Source of the DNA: UBA2040 sp041751955 | Lineage (GTDB): Bacteria > Bacteroidota > Bacteroidia > Flavobacteriales_D > Crocinitomicaceae | NCBI GenBank assembly: GCA_041751955.1 | Contig: JBGSIB010000047.1 | Span: forward strand, 1 to 64,000 | Reading direction: 5' to 3' | DNA: 64,000 nt | Shown: in pieces, positions 45,412 through 54,606 of the stretch | Numbering within the stretch: position 1 is the stretch's first letter | Layout: every line of letters starts with the position of its first letter | Program-made: the position numbers and the translations under genes | The notes under the pieces: model-generated | What the model was told of the DNA's origin: nothing | The model's database searches: none | What the model saw: the letters and a program-made list of their open reading frames with translations, nothing else

Positions 45412-47277
45412 TCAATCTTTCGCGAAGGCAATCTGCCAGTTCACTTTGTTTTCGTAGTCAATTTGTTCCGTTTTAGTGAAAACATAATCACCTATGACGA
45501 GGAAATCCATTTCCGTACTCATGAAACAACGAAAAGCATCATCTGGAGTACAAACGATGGGTTCGCCCCGAACATTGAAGCTTGTATTCACCAACATTCC
45601 TACTCCTGTTTTCTCCTTAAAAGTATTGATTAATGCCCAATACCGTGGATTGGTTTTCTTGCTAACAGATTGAATACGAGCCGAAAAATCAACATGGGTA
45701 ATGGATTGTAACTTGCTTCTAGGCGTCTTCAATTGTTTCATCATGGGAAGATTTTCATAATTTTCTGGAACAGAAATACGATATTTTTGAGTAATTGGAG
45801 CAACCATTAACATGTACGGAGATTTAATGTCAAGATCAAAATACTCAGCCGTTTCTTCTTCCAAAACAGACGGTGCAAAGGGGCGAAAACCTTCTCTGTA
45901 CTTTATTTTCAAATTCAATTTCGACTGCATGTCCGGATTTGTGGGGTCAGCAAGGATACTTCGATTTCCCAGCGATCGAGGTCCAAATTCCATTCGTCCT
46001 TGAAACCAACCGATGACATTTCCTTCAGCAAGATGCGTCGCGACAAGAGCCGTTAATTCATTAAAATCAGCGTATCGCACATATTTTGCCTTGCGTTTTC
46101 GGCACATGGTTTCGATTTCTTTATCCGAGAAATAAGGTCCTAGATAGGTTCCGTTCATAGCATCGATATCCTTTTCGAAAACTCGATCTTCCTCGAAATA
46201 CATGGCTATAATGGCTTGTGCCGCTCCAGAGGCTCCCCCACAATCGCCCGACGCTGGTTGAATGTAGATTTCATCAAAAATTTGGGCTTCGTGCAATTTT
46301 CCGTTCGCAACACAATTAAGCGCCACACCACCAGCCATGCAGAGCTTGTTCATTCCAGTAATCTTCTTCGCTTCGATCGCCATTTTTAGCACAATCTCTT
46401 CCGTCACGGTTTGAATCGCTAGGGCAAAATTACAATGTGTCTTGGTCAGCTCTTCTTCCTCTTCTTTTCGCACAAAACCAAACAGTTCCTTCCATTTGTT
46501 GTCTTTGACCATGCGAAGACCCGTGGCGTAATTGAAATAATCTTGATTCAGCCAAATCGATCCATCTTCCTTGATGTCCACCAATTTTGTTTTGATCAAT
46601 GCGCAAAACTTGGCTGTTTCTTCATCTTTACGATTTCCATACGGAGCGAGACCCATTAATTTGTATTCGCCAGAATTGACTTTGAATCCCAAATAGTAGG
46701 TGAAAGCGCTGTAGAGTAAACCCAATGAATGCGGGAAATTCATTTCTTTGATGAGTTCAACTTTGTTTCTTTTTCCAACTCCGATGGAAGCTGTGCACCA
46801 TTCGCCAACTCCGTCTATCGTTAGTATGGCTGCTTCGTCAAAATTAGACGGATAAAATGCACTTGCCGCATGAGAAAGATGATGCTCGGTAAACAACATT
46901 TTGAGCTTTTTCTTTTGGTAAGGCATTACCTCCATCAAGCCATCTTTGATTTTTTTCCGAAGGAACAATTTTTCATTGAGCCAAACGGGCATAGCTTTCA
47001 GGAAAGAAATCAATCCTTTGGGTGCGAAGGCGTAATACGTTTGCAGCAAACGTTCGAATTTCAAAAACGGTTTGTCGTAAAAAACGACTGCATCCAATTC
47101 GTCAATGGTTAACCCTGCTTCTTCCAAACAAAACTTAACGGCATTCGTCGGGAAAACTTCCGTATGTTTTTCACGTGTGAACCGCTCTTCCTGGGCCGCG
47201 GCTAGCAACTTTCCATCGACAACGAGTGCTGCAGCCGAATCGTGATAAAATGCCGATATGCCGAGTATATTCGCCAT
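45412..47277 (-). CDS. Carbamoyltransferase (NodU/CmcH family)
   Basis: 621 residues. It transfers a carbamoyl group, made from carbamoyl phosphate and ATP, to a hydroxyl of a sugar or natural product. The N-terminal domain has ISAFYHDSAAALVVDG and QEERFTREKH; the metal motif is EHHLSHAASAFYPSNF at about 136-151; the C-terminal domain has GRMEFGPRSLGNRSIL. Length and motifs match TobZ/CmcH/NodU. It begins directly after SxtJ (TAAATG) and its substrate is probably the product of this locus. Confidence 0.93.
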   Translation of the reverse strand: MANILGISAFYHDSAAALVVDGKLLAAAQEERFTREKHTEVFPTNAVKFCLEEAGLTIDELDAVVFYDKPFLKFERLLQTYYAFAPKGLISFLKAMPVWLNEKLFLRKKIKDGLMEVMPYQKKKLKMLFTEHHLSHAASAFYPSNFDEAAILTIDGVGEWCTASIGVGKRNKVELIKEMNFPHSLGLLYSAFTYYLGFKVNSGEYKLMGLAPYGNRKDEETAKFCALIKTKLVDIKEDGSIWLNQDYFNYATGLRMVKDNKWKELFGFVRKEEEEELTKTHCNFALAIQTVTEEIVLKMAIEAKKITGMNKLCMAGGVALNCVANGKLHEAQIFDEIYIQPASGDCGGASGAAQAIIAMYFEEDRVFEKDIDAMNGTYLGPYFSDKEIETMCRKRKAKYVRYADFNELTALVATHLAEGNVIGWFQGRMEFGPRSLGNRSILADPTNPDMQSKLNLKIKYREGFRPFAPSVLEEETAEYFDLDIKSPYMLMVAPITQKYRISVPENYENLPMMKQLKTPRSKLQSITHVDFSARIQSVSKKTNPRYWALINTFKEKTGVGMLVNTSFNVRGEPIVCTPDDAFRCFMSTEMDFLVIGDYVFTKTEQIDYENKVNWQIAFAKD

Positions 47278-47652
47278 TTACCAAGGTTTTTCGAATGAAG
47301 TTTTTGAATAGGCTTGATTCTTTTCTTTGAAGAAACTATTTTGATTATTTTTTAAATCAATAGGGTCGCGTTTGCCGAAAAGTCTGGATAATAAGGCCAC
47401 GGGGGTGAGAACGAGATAAAATACCAAGGTCATGATGATATTGGGAACAATCTTACTCAAGAGCCAAGTTATTTTTGTCCAAATCCAGTCTATTTTTTCT
47501 GCAAGAAAATCGGATATGGCGCCCAAAACACCAACAATTAGCGAAACATAAAAAAACCAGTTATTCTTGGTCAGAAAAAAAAGAATTGCGAAACCAACAG
47601 TGATAATGAGAACTGTTTTAGCTGGGTTCGTTGATTTCTTTACCACTGACAT
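47278..47652 (-). CDS. SxtJ-like small membrane protein
   Basis: 124 residues with about three membrane segments (about 13-45 and 66-90) and a charged C-terminal tail. It resembles SxtJ, a protein of unknown function that travels with NodU/CmcH-type carbamoyltransferases, including the saxitoxin cluster. It starts with an ATG that overlaps the DUF5989 stop (TAATG) and its stop is directly followed by the carbamoyltransferase ATG, so the three genes are translationally coupled. A membrane tether or export role for the carbamoyltransferase is a reasonable guess. Confidence 0.8.
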   Translation of the reverse strand: MSVVKKSTNPAKTVLIITVGFAILFFLTKNNWFFYVSLIVGVLGAISDFLAEKIDWIWTKITWLLSKIVPNIIMTLVFYLVLTPVALLSRLFGKRDPIDLKNNQNSFFKEKNQAYSKTSFEKPW

Positions 47653-47801
47653 TAAAAGAGTGAATAAATAAATGGAGCAACACTACTTCCCCCTCCAAAA
47701 ACAACCAATGCTCCAATCATAATCAGCACAAGTATTACTGGGCCGAGCCAATATTTTTTTCGTTCTCTGATAAATCCCCAAATGTCTTTTAAAAAATCCA
47801 T
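47652..47801 (-). CDS. DUF5989 family small membrane protein
   Basis: 49 residues: MDFLKDIWGFIRERKKYW, then one membrane helix (about 19-36, GPVILVLIMIGALVVF), a Gly-rich turn and a short hydrophobic end (APFIYSLF). This matches DUF5989, a tiny family found beside SxtJ and carbamoyltransferases. The frame is 50 codons with a proper TAA whose last base is the first base of the SxtJ ATG. Its function is unknown. It lies about 50 bases after the UbiA-GT4-SGNH gene on the same strand. Confidence 0.8.
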   Translation of the reverse strand: MDFLKDIWGFIRERKKYWLGPVILVLIMIGALVVFGGGSSVAPFIYSLF

Positions 47802-47855
47802 TGTACTTCTTTAGTCGTGTTTTAATTTTTCAAGTCGCAATTTGGTAAAAATAGT

Positions 47856-50800
47856 TCATTTTTTGAGCCTAGCTTCGATTAATTTTCGGAGAAATGCAGT
47901 GTATTTTTTATGTCCTTGGTTGTTGAAATGATTTCCGTCTGACGCCCCATCATAATCATTGACAATGAGTTTGGAAGGCACAGCATACGTGTTTTTACCG
48001 AAAACAAAATCATATTTACGGCGAAGGTTCACCTTGGTTGAAACATCTGATGGAGCAGGAATGAGCGCATACTGAACAGGAATATTTTGTGCAGAAGCAA
48101 TTTTGGACAAGGCGTCTAAATTTTGTTTGGAATACGGCATGTGATCCAATTTTGTCGGCATTTGGTCTTTGATTTCTTCAAAGCGTTTTTTCGTTTTTAA
48201 TTTCAGATATGGTCTGGATAAGATAACACTGTATCGAATCATTTTTTCAAAGAACGAGGCGCCATCGCTCCAAAGTGAAAAATACTCGAAATAGTGTGCT
48301 TTTGCCTCCTTGAAATTCTTAAAATAAGTGCCTTGTTTGGTAAGGTAAATTGGACCTTCCGAGTTGAGCCACGGACCGTTTTTGATAGGATAAGCCAGCG
48401 GAACAAAAGGTTTTGGAGTTCGATTGTATTCCATGATGTCATTTCCGCCGTATACCGTGACGAGGATTAAATCAGGCTTGAGTATGGGTGCGTATTTCTC
48501 AACAATCAAACGATATTGAACGGGATCGGCACCGGCAATTCCGAAATTGAGCACTTTGTATTCGTCCGACTGATTTAACAGTTGTGCAAACGATAAATTA
48601 TAAGAATCAGCACAGCATCCTTGAGCATAAGAATCGCCAATGAGCATCACAATCTTTTTTCCGGAGGAACGAATTGCGTCCATAGAGGTCGCTGTGTATT
48701 CAAACGTGCTAAAAAATCCTTCGGAATTAATTTCGCCATTTTTAATCATGGCTTCGCCGTTGACGGCATGGGTTATGCCTAATTCATCTCCAAATAACAA
48801 AGAATCATACACGACAGCACCTCTGTGATAATAGAATTCTTCGATCACACCTGGTTTGTAACCAACGAATCTTAAGCAGATTTCAGCCATTAAAAATAGT
48901 ACAGCAAAAACCATCAATCGTTTTTTCCAGATGGAAAGATTTTCTTCTTTTAGCGTTGGTATTTCAGCGGCAAGAATACATTCCTGCATAGAATGGATAG
49001 ATTTGGATTGTTTGTATTCTTTCAGAATCGTTTCCCGCACTTGATGGCCAAATTCAGTTCGAAGCACCTCGTTATCGTACAATTCAAGCATTCGTTTTGC
49101 CATCGCTTGACTGTCTCCTTCTTCGACAAGAAAACCAGTTTTACTATCTTCGATTACATCAGAAATTCCACCATGTTTTGTTGCTACAATGGCCAATCCC
49201 GTTGCGGCCGCTTCCAAAATAGCAAGTGGTGTTCCTTCTGAATCATTTTGATCCGTTTGTATAGAATGTTGAACAAAAATGGCGTGCTTTTTCAATTCAG
49301 CTGCGACTTCATAAGGACTTAGAACACCTTTGAAATCGATGTTTGTTTGAAGATTTAATTCATTTGCAAGCAAAATGGCATCATTCAACAATTCTCCATC
49401 ACCAATGAAGGTGAGTTTTGCATTTGGATGCACTTCGACCACTTTTGCGAAAGCACGAATCGTTTTCAAAGGAGATTTTTTAGGCACAAAACGTCCACAA
49501 GCGATGAAATTTTCTCTTGTTGGAGTATTATTACTCGGTGGACAAAATAAGTCGGTATCCACACCGTATGTAATCTGCTGGATTTTCTCTTTTGGGCAGC
49601 CCAATTTGACGAGCTGCGCAAACATATCCTTTGAAACAACGATAATTTTTGAAGCCTTTTGAAATAGTTCTTTGTAGCGTTCGCTGTAAAAATCCAGCAC
49701 ATCATCCCGATAGGCATCGAAGCCATGAAAATGAACAATCAAAGGAAGCTTTGCTTTTTCGCAGGCCTTCATCACCTCCACGCCTGCAGGACCATATTCA
49801 GCCAAAATTGCTTTAACATTGTTGGTTTGCCACGAATCAATTAGCGCTGATTCTGGGTCAGGATTTCTACTCAATTTCTCCCAGTTCACTCCTCGATCAC
49901 TCGAAAATGAACTTGGGAAATAACCATCGGAATAAATAAATACATGAGGTAAAAGTCGAAAATGCGCGTGGATAAATGTCTCTGAATATTGATTTGGATT
50001 AGTGGACAAAATTGCAACGGTAAAAGGTGACGTTTCTTCTGTAAATTTCGAAAGATTGACCTGTTTTTTCGCTGTAATTCTGCGCAAAAATTTACCGATG
50101 AAAGGATGAAAAATCAAGACGTGAAGTACCAAAATCCACCAAAAATCGCAGGCTCCAAAGGCAATTGAGAAAAGGAGAATGTAAGGAAACCAATGGATGT
50201 AAAATCGATCTAAAAACACATTGGTGAAATGTTTTACTGAAGTTTCCTTTGTTTCTTGTTTGAAATTTGACCAGGCAAAAACCAGAAAGACAATAACAAC
50301 GAGAACGAGGTAATCAATTTCCAGTTGAACAATCGATAGGAAAAACAATAAAGAAATCACTTCTAAAGGAATAAAAATGCGTGTCATCAGTCGGTACACT
50401 TTATCTTTCCCAATGCTGTTAGCAAAGGTTTTGGTTCCGCTTGCAAGGTCATTCTGGTAATCAGCATAGTGATGTGATAAGATGTTTCGAACACCAGAAA
50501 ACAACTGCCATACTGTGAGCGCAATAGCGAAGACCAAGAAGGTTTGGTAATGCTCATTTCCGACTAAATAAAATGTCCATGAAGCTAAAAAACCAGGAAC
50601 AACGTGCGCATAAAGCGCATCTGTAATTACTCCCCAAAACCCGCGTTCCTTCAGTCGAAATGGCGGGAAAGCATACAAAACAAAGAGAACCAGTTCAATG
50701 AGAATACAGAGCATTGAGATGCGATCCATGGGCAAATACATCCAAGGCAAAAGTGCGGTCGCTAAAAAAGTGACAAAGAGAAGTGCAATTGAGCTTGAAG

Positions 50801-51056
50801 ATAAATTACTCGTGCCGTTTGATTTTCCCGCTAGTGCGTCTTTCTTTCGGTCCGCTAAATCATTGGTGAGATAACCGAATCCCATAAAACCAATCGTCGT
50901 GGCAACCGCCGCAAAAAAGGACATTGTGGCTGAGAAAGGGTCGATATCACCAACAAGCAGCAAGAAATAGGTGAACGAAATAATCAAAGGGACTTTGTAT
51001 CTCCAAGGATTACTTAGACGCAATTTTTTTGAGAAGAAATGAAAAAATGAAACCAT
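47856..51056 (-). CDS. UbiA prenyltransferase - GT4 glycosyltransferase - SGNH hydrolase fusion
   Basis: 1066 residues in one uninterrupted frame. Residues 1-325 form a multi-helix UbiA prenyltransferase with both Asp motifs: LTNDLADRKKD (Asn65, Asp66, Asp69, Asp73) and DYQND (Asp199, Asp203). Residues 345-700 are a GT-B GT4 glycosyltransferase with HFHGFDA, ACGRFVPKKSP and the ExxxxxxxE motif (Glu607 to Glu615). After a membrane helix (about 713-732) comes an SGNH-type hydrolase or acyl-handling domain: Ser809 in IGDSY, Asn872 in GGND, and Asp1040/His1043 in DGNH. The combination suggests prenyl-lipid attachment, sugar transfer and deacylation/acylation on one membrane-tethered protein. I know of no described protein with this order. 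Confidence 0.9.
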   Translation of the reverse strand: MVSFFHFFSKKLRLSNPWRYKVPLIISFTYFLLLVGDIDPFSATMSFFAAVATTIGFMGFGYLTNDLADRKKDALAGKSNGTSNLSSSSIALLFVTFLATALLPWMYLPMDRISMLCILIELVLFVLYAFPPFRLKERGFWGVITDALYAHVVPGFLASWTFYLVGNEHYQTFLVFAIALTVWQLFSGVRNILSHHYADYQNDLASGTKTFANSIGKDKVYRLMTRIFIPLEVISLLFFLSIVQLEIDYLVLVVIVFLVFAWSNFKQETKETSVKHFTNVFLDRFYIHWFPYILLFSIAFGACDFWWILVLHVLIFHPFIGKFLRRITAKKQVNLSKFTEETSPFTVAILSTNPNQYSETFIHAHFRLLPHVFIYSDGYFPSSFSSDRGVNWEKLSRNPDPESALIDSWQTNNVKAILAEYGPAGVEVMKACEKAKLPLIVHFHGFDAYRDDVLDFYSERYKELFQKASKIIVVSKDMFAQLVKLGCPKEKIQQITYGVDTDLFCPPSNNTPTRENFIACGRFVPKKSPLKTIRAFAKVVEVHPNAKLTFIGDGELLNDAILLANELNLQTNIDFKGVLSPYEVAAELKKHAIFVQHSIQTDQNDSEGTPLAILEAAATGLAIVATKHGGISDVIEDSKTGFLVEEGDSQAMAKRMLELYDNEVLRTEFGHQVRETILKEYKQSKSIHSMQECILAAEIPTLKEENLSIWKKRLMVFAVLFLMAEICLRFVGYKPGVIEEFYYHRGAVVYDSLLFGDELGITHAVNGEAMIKNGEINSEGFFSTFEYTATSMDAIRSSGKKIVMLIGDSYAQGCCADSYNLSFAQLLNQSDEYKVLNFGIAGADPVQYRLIVEKYAPILKPDLILVTVYGGNDIMEYNRTPKPFVPLAYPIKNGPWLNSEGPIYLTKQGTYFKNFKEAKAHYFEYFSLWSDGASFFEKMIRYSVILSRPYLKLKTKKRFEEIKDQMPTKLDHMPYSKQNLDALSKIASAQNIPVQYALIPAPSDVSTKVNLRRKYDFVFGKNTYAVPSKLIVNDYDGASDGNHFNNQGHKKYTAFLRKLIEARLKK

Positions 51057-51127
51057 TTTGATACATAGCGTGGTTCAAAGAAACGAAAAAGAATGGATTT
51101 GACCTCGAGGCCTAAGTTCAATAAGCG

Positions 51128-51156
51128 TTGCAGGATAATTGGAAATTTTAACTTTG
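51128..51156 (+). promoter_or_regulatory. Promoter of the HTTM gene
   Basis: TTG at 51128-51130 and TAACTTTG at 51149-51156 form a -33/-7 pair with 18 bases between. The ATG at 51161 lies only four bases after the -7 element, pointing to a leaderless transcript or to use of the ATG at 51170. Confidence 0.62.
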
Positions 51157-51160
51157 GTGC

Positions 51161-52711
51161 ATGAATCAAATGCAAACATTTTTTCGATGGCTTGGGACTA
51201 GAAATGGATTGCTATTGTTTCTACTGGGATTGATCCTCGTTTGGCTCTTAATTTACTTTACGATTGGCACTTTTGCTTTGACCGAATCGACGCGCTATCA
51301 AAGCCAATTGTATTTCTCCCGATTCACCATAGTGATAGCCGTCATTTGTGTTTTCTACGCTTCGATTCCGCATTTTAGGCATTTCGTTCAGGCTGCTAAC
51401 AAAACTGCTACCGATTTATCTGTTTTCAGAATTCTATTCTTTGGGTTTTTTGCAATTGGTTTTTTGGTGTATCCATCAGCTATATCTGATCAAATAATGC
51501 CTTTTGTCGAACTTCCTAAGAGTGCGCAAGTTCACTTACCCTTTATGGGTTGGTATCCGAAAATCGTTCCCATTAATGAATTGTTGGTTCAAATTGCATC
51601 TTTTCTTCTGACAATTTCAATTTTTACCTCATTACTCGGATTTAAAACACGGTGGTCTATCCTCGTTTTTACGCTGACCCTTTTTTACATCTTCGCCATT
51701 CCAAATCTTTAGGGAAAAATCAACCACAATCATCACTTGATCTGGATTCCTGCCATTTTGATTTTCAGTCCCTGTGCCGATCGCTTTTCGTTGGACGCCT
51801 ATTTTCGTAAGCGAAAAAACTCTGTTGTTCAATATTCTAATCAAGCCTACACCTTACCTTTTTTGATGATTTGGGCTGTCATCGGATTGATTTATTTCTT
51901 CCCTGGTTTTTGGAAAATGTGGTCCAACGGTATGGATTGGTTCATGACCGATAATGTTCGAAATCAAATGTATCAAAAGTGGTTTGCTCTTGGAGATTGG
52001 CGACCCTTTTTCAGGTTGGACCATTACCCAATTTTATATAATGCAGGTGGATTGTTTACCGTTATTTTTGAGCTCTTTTTTATTCCACTTTTACTCAACA
52101 AGTCCACTCGGAAAATAGGGATTTTGATGGGCTTGATTTTTCATTTGGGAACCTATTTGTTCCTGAATATTTTCTTCGTAGTCCTCGTAATTGCATATTT
52201 CTCCTTCGTGAATTGGCACAAAATTCCATTCCTTCGCGAAGACAAAGAACCACATTCATCGACATTAAAAATTGCATCACCAAAGGTGAAATGGATCGGA
52301 ATTGGTCTAATTTGTATGTGCATCATATTCGGTTTTGGTAAATGGAACAGCTGGCCGTTTAGCGTGTATCCAACTTTCGACACGCTCGTGGAGGAGGAAA
52401 GCAGACATTTGATTTACGATGGAATTTCTACATCAGAAAAAAGGGTCGAATTACCAAATGAAGTCCTGAAGCAAGAATATAGTTCTGAGCGATACGGGCA
52501 AATCGAATACACATTAATTGAATCCCAGCGAAAAAATAGTCTTGACACACTGCTAATGGATCATTTTGTAACAATTTATTCAAGAAAATTCGCAGATTTG
52601 CAAGCCGTCGAAATCTTCGTAGAAAAACAATCGATTTTGCCTGAAAATAAAGCACGGCTAGACAAACAATTAATTTATTCCAAAAAAATTACCTTGTTAC
52701 CAGCGCGATGA
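51161..52711 (+). pseudogene. HTTM-domain membrane protein interrupted by in-frame TAG
   Basis: Two frames, 51161-51712 and 51713-52711, read in the same phase and together make one HTTM (vitamin-K-carboxylase-related) membrane protein of about 516 residues. They are separated only by TAG at 51710-51712. The frame continues directly after the stop with GKINHNHHLIWIPAIL, a conserved HTTM stretch, so the break is a single nonsense codon and not a frameshift. The first part has about five membrane segments, the second about five plus a periplasmic tail. A TTG at 51737 could restart translation. HTTM proteins may act on lipids or glycans; function unknown. TAG is an ordinary stop elsewhere here (lptC, SulP). 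Confidence 0.82.
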
Positions 52712-52736
52712 TAATGGACAAAATGAAACGAATGCG

Positions 52737-53471
52737 ATGTTGAAGAAATGGAAATCTTGGTTTAAAAACCCTAAAGTTCCTTTTGAGCAAAGACGTGTCC
52801 TCATCTTTGGATTGGGACGAAGTGGGAGCACTGTCCTAGAAGATTTACTGCAATCCACTGGCTATTTTAAAGCGCACGGCGAATTGTTCCATCCATCAGA
52901 ACCTATCCAGGAAGATCCTTTAGAGTATTTTATGGATCGAGCAAATCAATGTCGAGACATGCACTTCATTTCTCACATGAAATTATACGAAATGGAGTCA
53001 GTGGATCGGGCTGGAATAGCAAAAAGGGATTTTCTAGAAGCCCTCATTGAAAACGGGTGGAAGATTATCTATCTAACGCGAAAAAACAAGTTGAAGCATA
53101 ATTTGTCTTCTTACCGAGCACAAGAAACATCAATATTTCACACGGATAAAATAATCCCAACGGAATCAATGCCAGTCAATTGCTTTATTTTCACGCATGG
53201 AATAAATCAATTGCTCAAGTGGGAAAAGGAAGAAAGAGAATTACTTGAGAATTTACCTTTTCTAGAAATTCAATATGAACGTCATTTGGAGAATGGACTC
53301 TCTCATCAATCCACTGTGGAATGCATTCTAGAATATTTGAATTTGCCTATTCGAAGCGCCCAAACTTGGCACAAAAAAGTAATTCAAGGTGGCATAAAAT
53401 CGGTAATCAGTAACTACGAGGAACTTGAGGAAGTCATGATCAATAGTGGATATGAAAAATACCTCGATTGA
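52737..53471 (+). CDS. PAPS-dependent sulfotransferase
   Basis: 244 residues with the 5'-phosphosulfate loop FGLGRSGSTVLEDLLQ near residue 24-39, a 3'-phosphate-binding Arg/Ser stretch (IYLTRKNKLKHNLSSY at about 114-129) and the usual short soluble fold. It transfers a sulfonate group from PAPS to a hydroxyl or amine of an unknown acceptor in the cytoplasm. It lies 25 bases after the HTTM frame. PAPS would come from the CysDNC proteins encoded 5 kb away. Confidence 0.83.
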   Translation: MLKKWKSWFKNPKVPFEQRRVLIFGLGRSGSTVLEDLLQSTGYFKAHGELFHPSEPIQEDPLEYFMDRANQCRDMHFISHMKLYEMESVDRAGIAKRDFLEALIENGWKIIYLTRKNKLKHNLSSYRAQETSIFHTDKIIPTESMPVNCFIFTHGINQLLKWEKEERELLENLPFLEIQYERHLENGLSHQSTVECILEYLNLPIRSAQTWHKKVIQGGIKSVISNYEELEEVMINSGYEKYLD

Positions 53472-53553
53472 ACCAAAGAAATCAATTCTTTACTGATTGC
53501 TTTTTGTAATTTTACTTGAATAAATCAGAAACATCGAATTAATATATTCTCGT

Positions 53554-54606
53554 ATGGCAATACACCTAAAACGAAATTACCTCGATTGGAAACCTGTAAA
53601 GCACGTCGTTTTCAAAGACGAAGCGCTTGCGGATCAAATCCATACGACCGGATTTTCGACTTTTGAGGCCCTTACGGAAAATCAATTGACTCAACTGAAC
53701 GCATTGTTTCAAGAGGAACATCGTTTCGATGTGAAAGACGGCGGAATGTTTTACAGCATGTATTCGTGGGATAAAGACTACCGTCAGCGTGTCCATGAAA
53801 CCATTGCGGCAATCTTGAAACCAACATTAGAAGAACATTTCAAAGATTTTAAAAATGTTGTGAATGCCTTTGTTGTGAAATTGCCAGGAGAAAAAAGTGA
53901 ATTTTATGTGCACCAAGATACTACTGCGCTCGATGAATTCGTCTATTCTCCCCTGAGTCTTTGGATTCCCTTACACGATATTACGCCTCAAAACGGTGCG
54001 CTCGCTATTATCGAAAAAACACATTGGTTCTTTTCTCCTTACCGAGGCGTTTCGTTCGGCTTTCCGTTTAAAAAAATCAACGACACCATCAAAAAATACT
54101 TGAAACCCGTCTACATGAAAGCCGGTGAAATTTTATGTTTTGACAACAGAATAATACACAACTCGCTTAAGAATACTTCGGATCAACCCAGAATTGCTGT
54201 TATTTGCGGTATTTTCCCGAAGGAAGCAAAATTTCAAACCTGTTACCGCGCGCCAGAAGAGAATTCACCCGTGGAATTGTATACCCACGAAGACGATTAC
54301 ATGATGAACTATCCGCATTTCTTTTATAACTGCACTGATCGTCCACATTCGGGTGAGAAAGCAGGTGTAGAAGCGCGCTTATTTCCAGAAATGAGTGCTG
54401 AAGAATTCGAAGAATTATGCCTACTTAACGGAATTTCCGAAGTCAATAGCGTGGCTGGTGCTGAGCCAACAACTACCAATTGCGACCTGATTGCAGAACC
54501 TGATGGAATCAACCGTTTTGAAGAAGCTGATGCGGAAGTAGCTGCCATGATTCAATCCAAAGTTGCCAAGAAGAAAGGGGTTTTTAGTTTTCTAAAACGA
54601 TCGTGA
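53554..54606 (+). CDS. PhyH-family Fe(II)/2-oxoglutarate dioxygenase
   Basis: 350 residues, phytanoyl-CoA dioxygenase-like fold. The iron-binding triad is visible: His120 and Asp122 (YVHQDT, HxD) and His202 (IIHNSLKN), with the 2-oxoglutarate Arg213 following. These enzymes hydroxylate an aliphatic carbon using O2 and 2-oxoglutarate; the HxD form is a hydroxylase, not a halogenase. The C-terminal tail after 285 is longer than in its neighbours. Its last bases overlap the next PhyH gene, so the two are co-translated. Substrate unknown. Confidence 0.85.
   Translation: MAIHLKRNYLDWKPVKHVVFKDEALADQIHTTGFSTFEALTENQLTQLNALFQEEHRFDVKDGGMFYSMYSWDKDYRQRVHETIAAILKPTLEEHFKDFKNVVNAFVVKLPGEKSEFYVHQDTTALDEFVYSPLSLWIPLHDITPQNGALAIIEKTHWFFSPYRGVSFGFPFKKINDTIKKYLKPVYMKAGEILCFDNRIIHNSLKNTSDQPRIAVICGIFPKEAKFQTCYRAPEENSPVELYTHEDDYMMNYPHFFYNCTDRPHSGEKAGVEARLFPEMSAEEFEELCLLNGISEVNSVAGAEPTTTNCDLIAEPDGINRFEEADAEVAAMIQSKVAKKKGVFSFLKRS

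Noticed and set aside
45412..47801. A saxitoxin-type pathway, because of SxtJ
   Set aside because: Only SxtJ-like and carbamoyltransferase genes are shared; no polyketide-like SxtA or amidinotransferase gene is present in the window.
51161..52711. TAG recoding to an amino acid as general explanation
   Set aside because: TAG ends lptC and the SulP gene normally, so genome-wide reassignment is unlikely.
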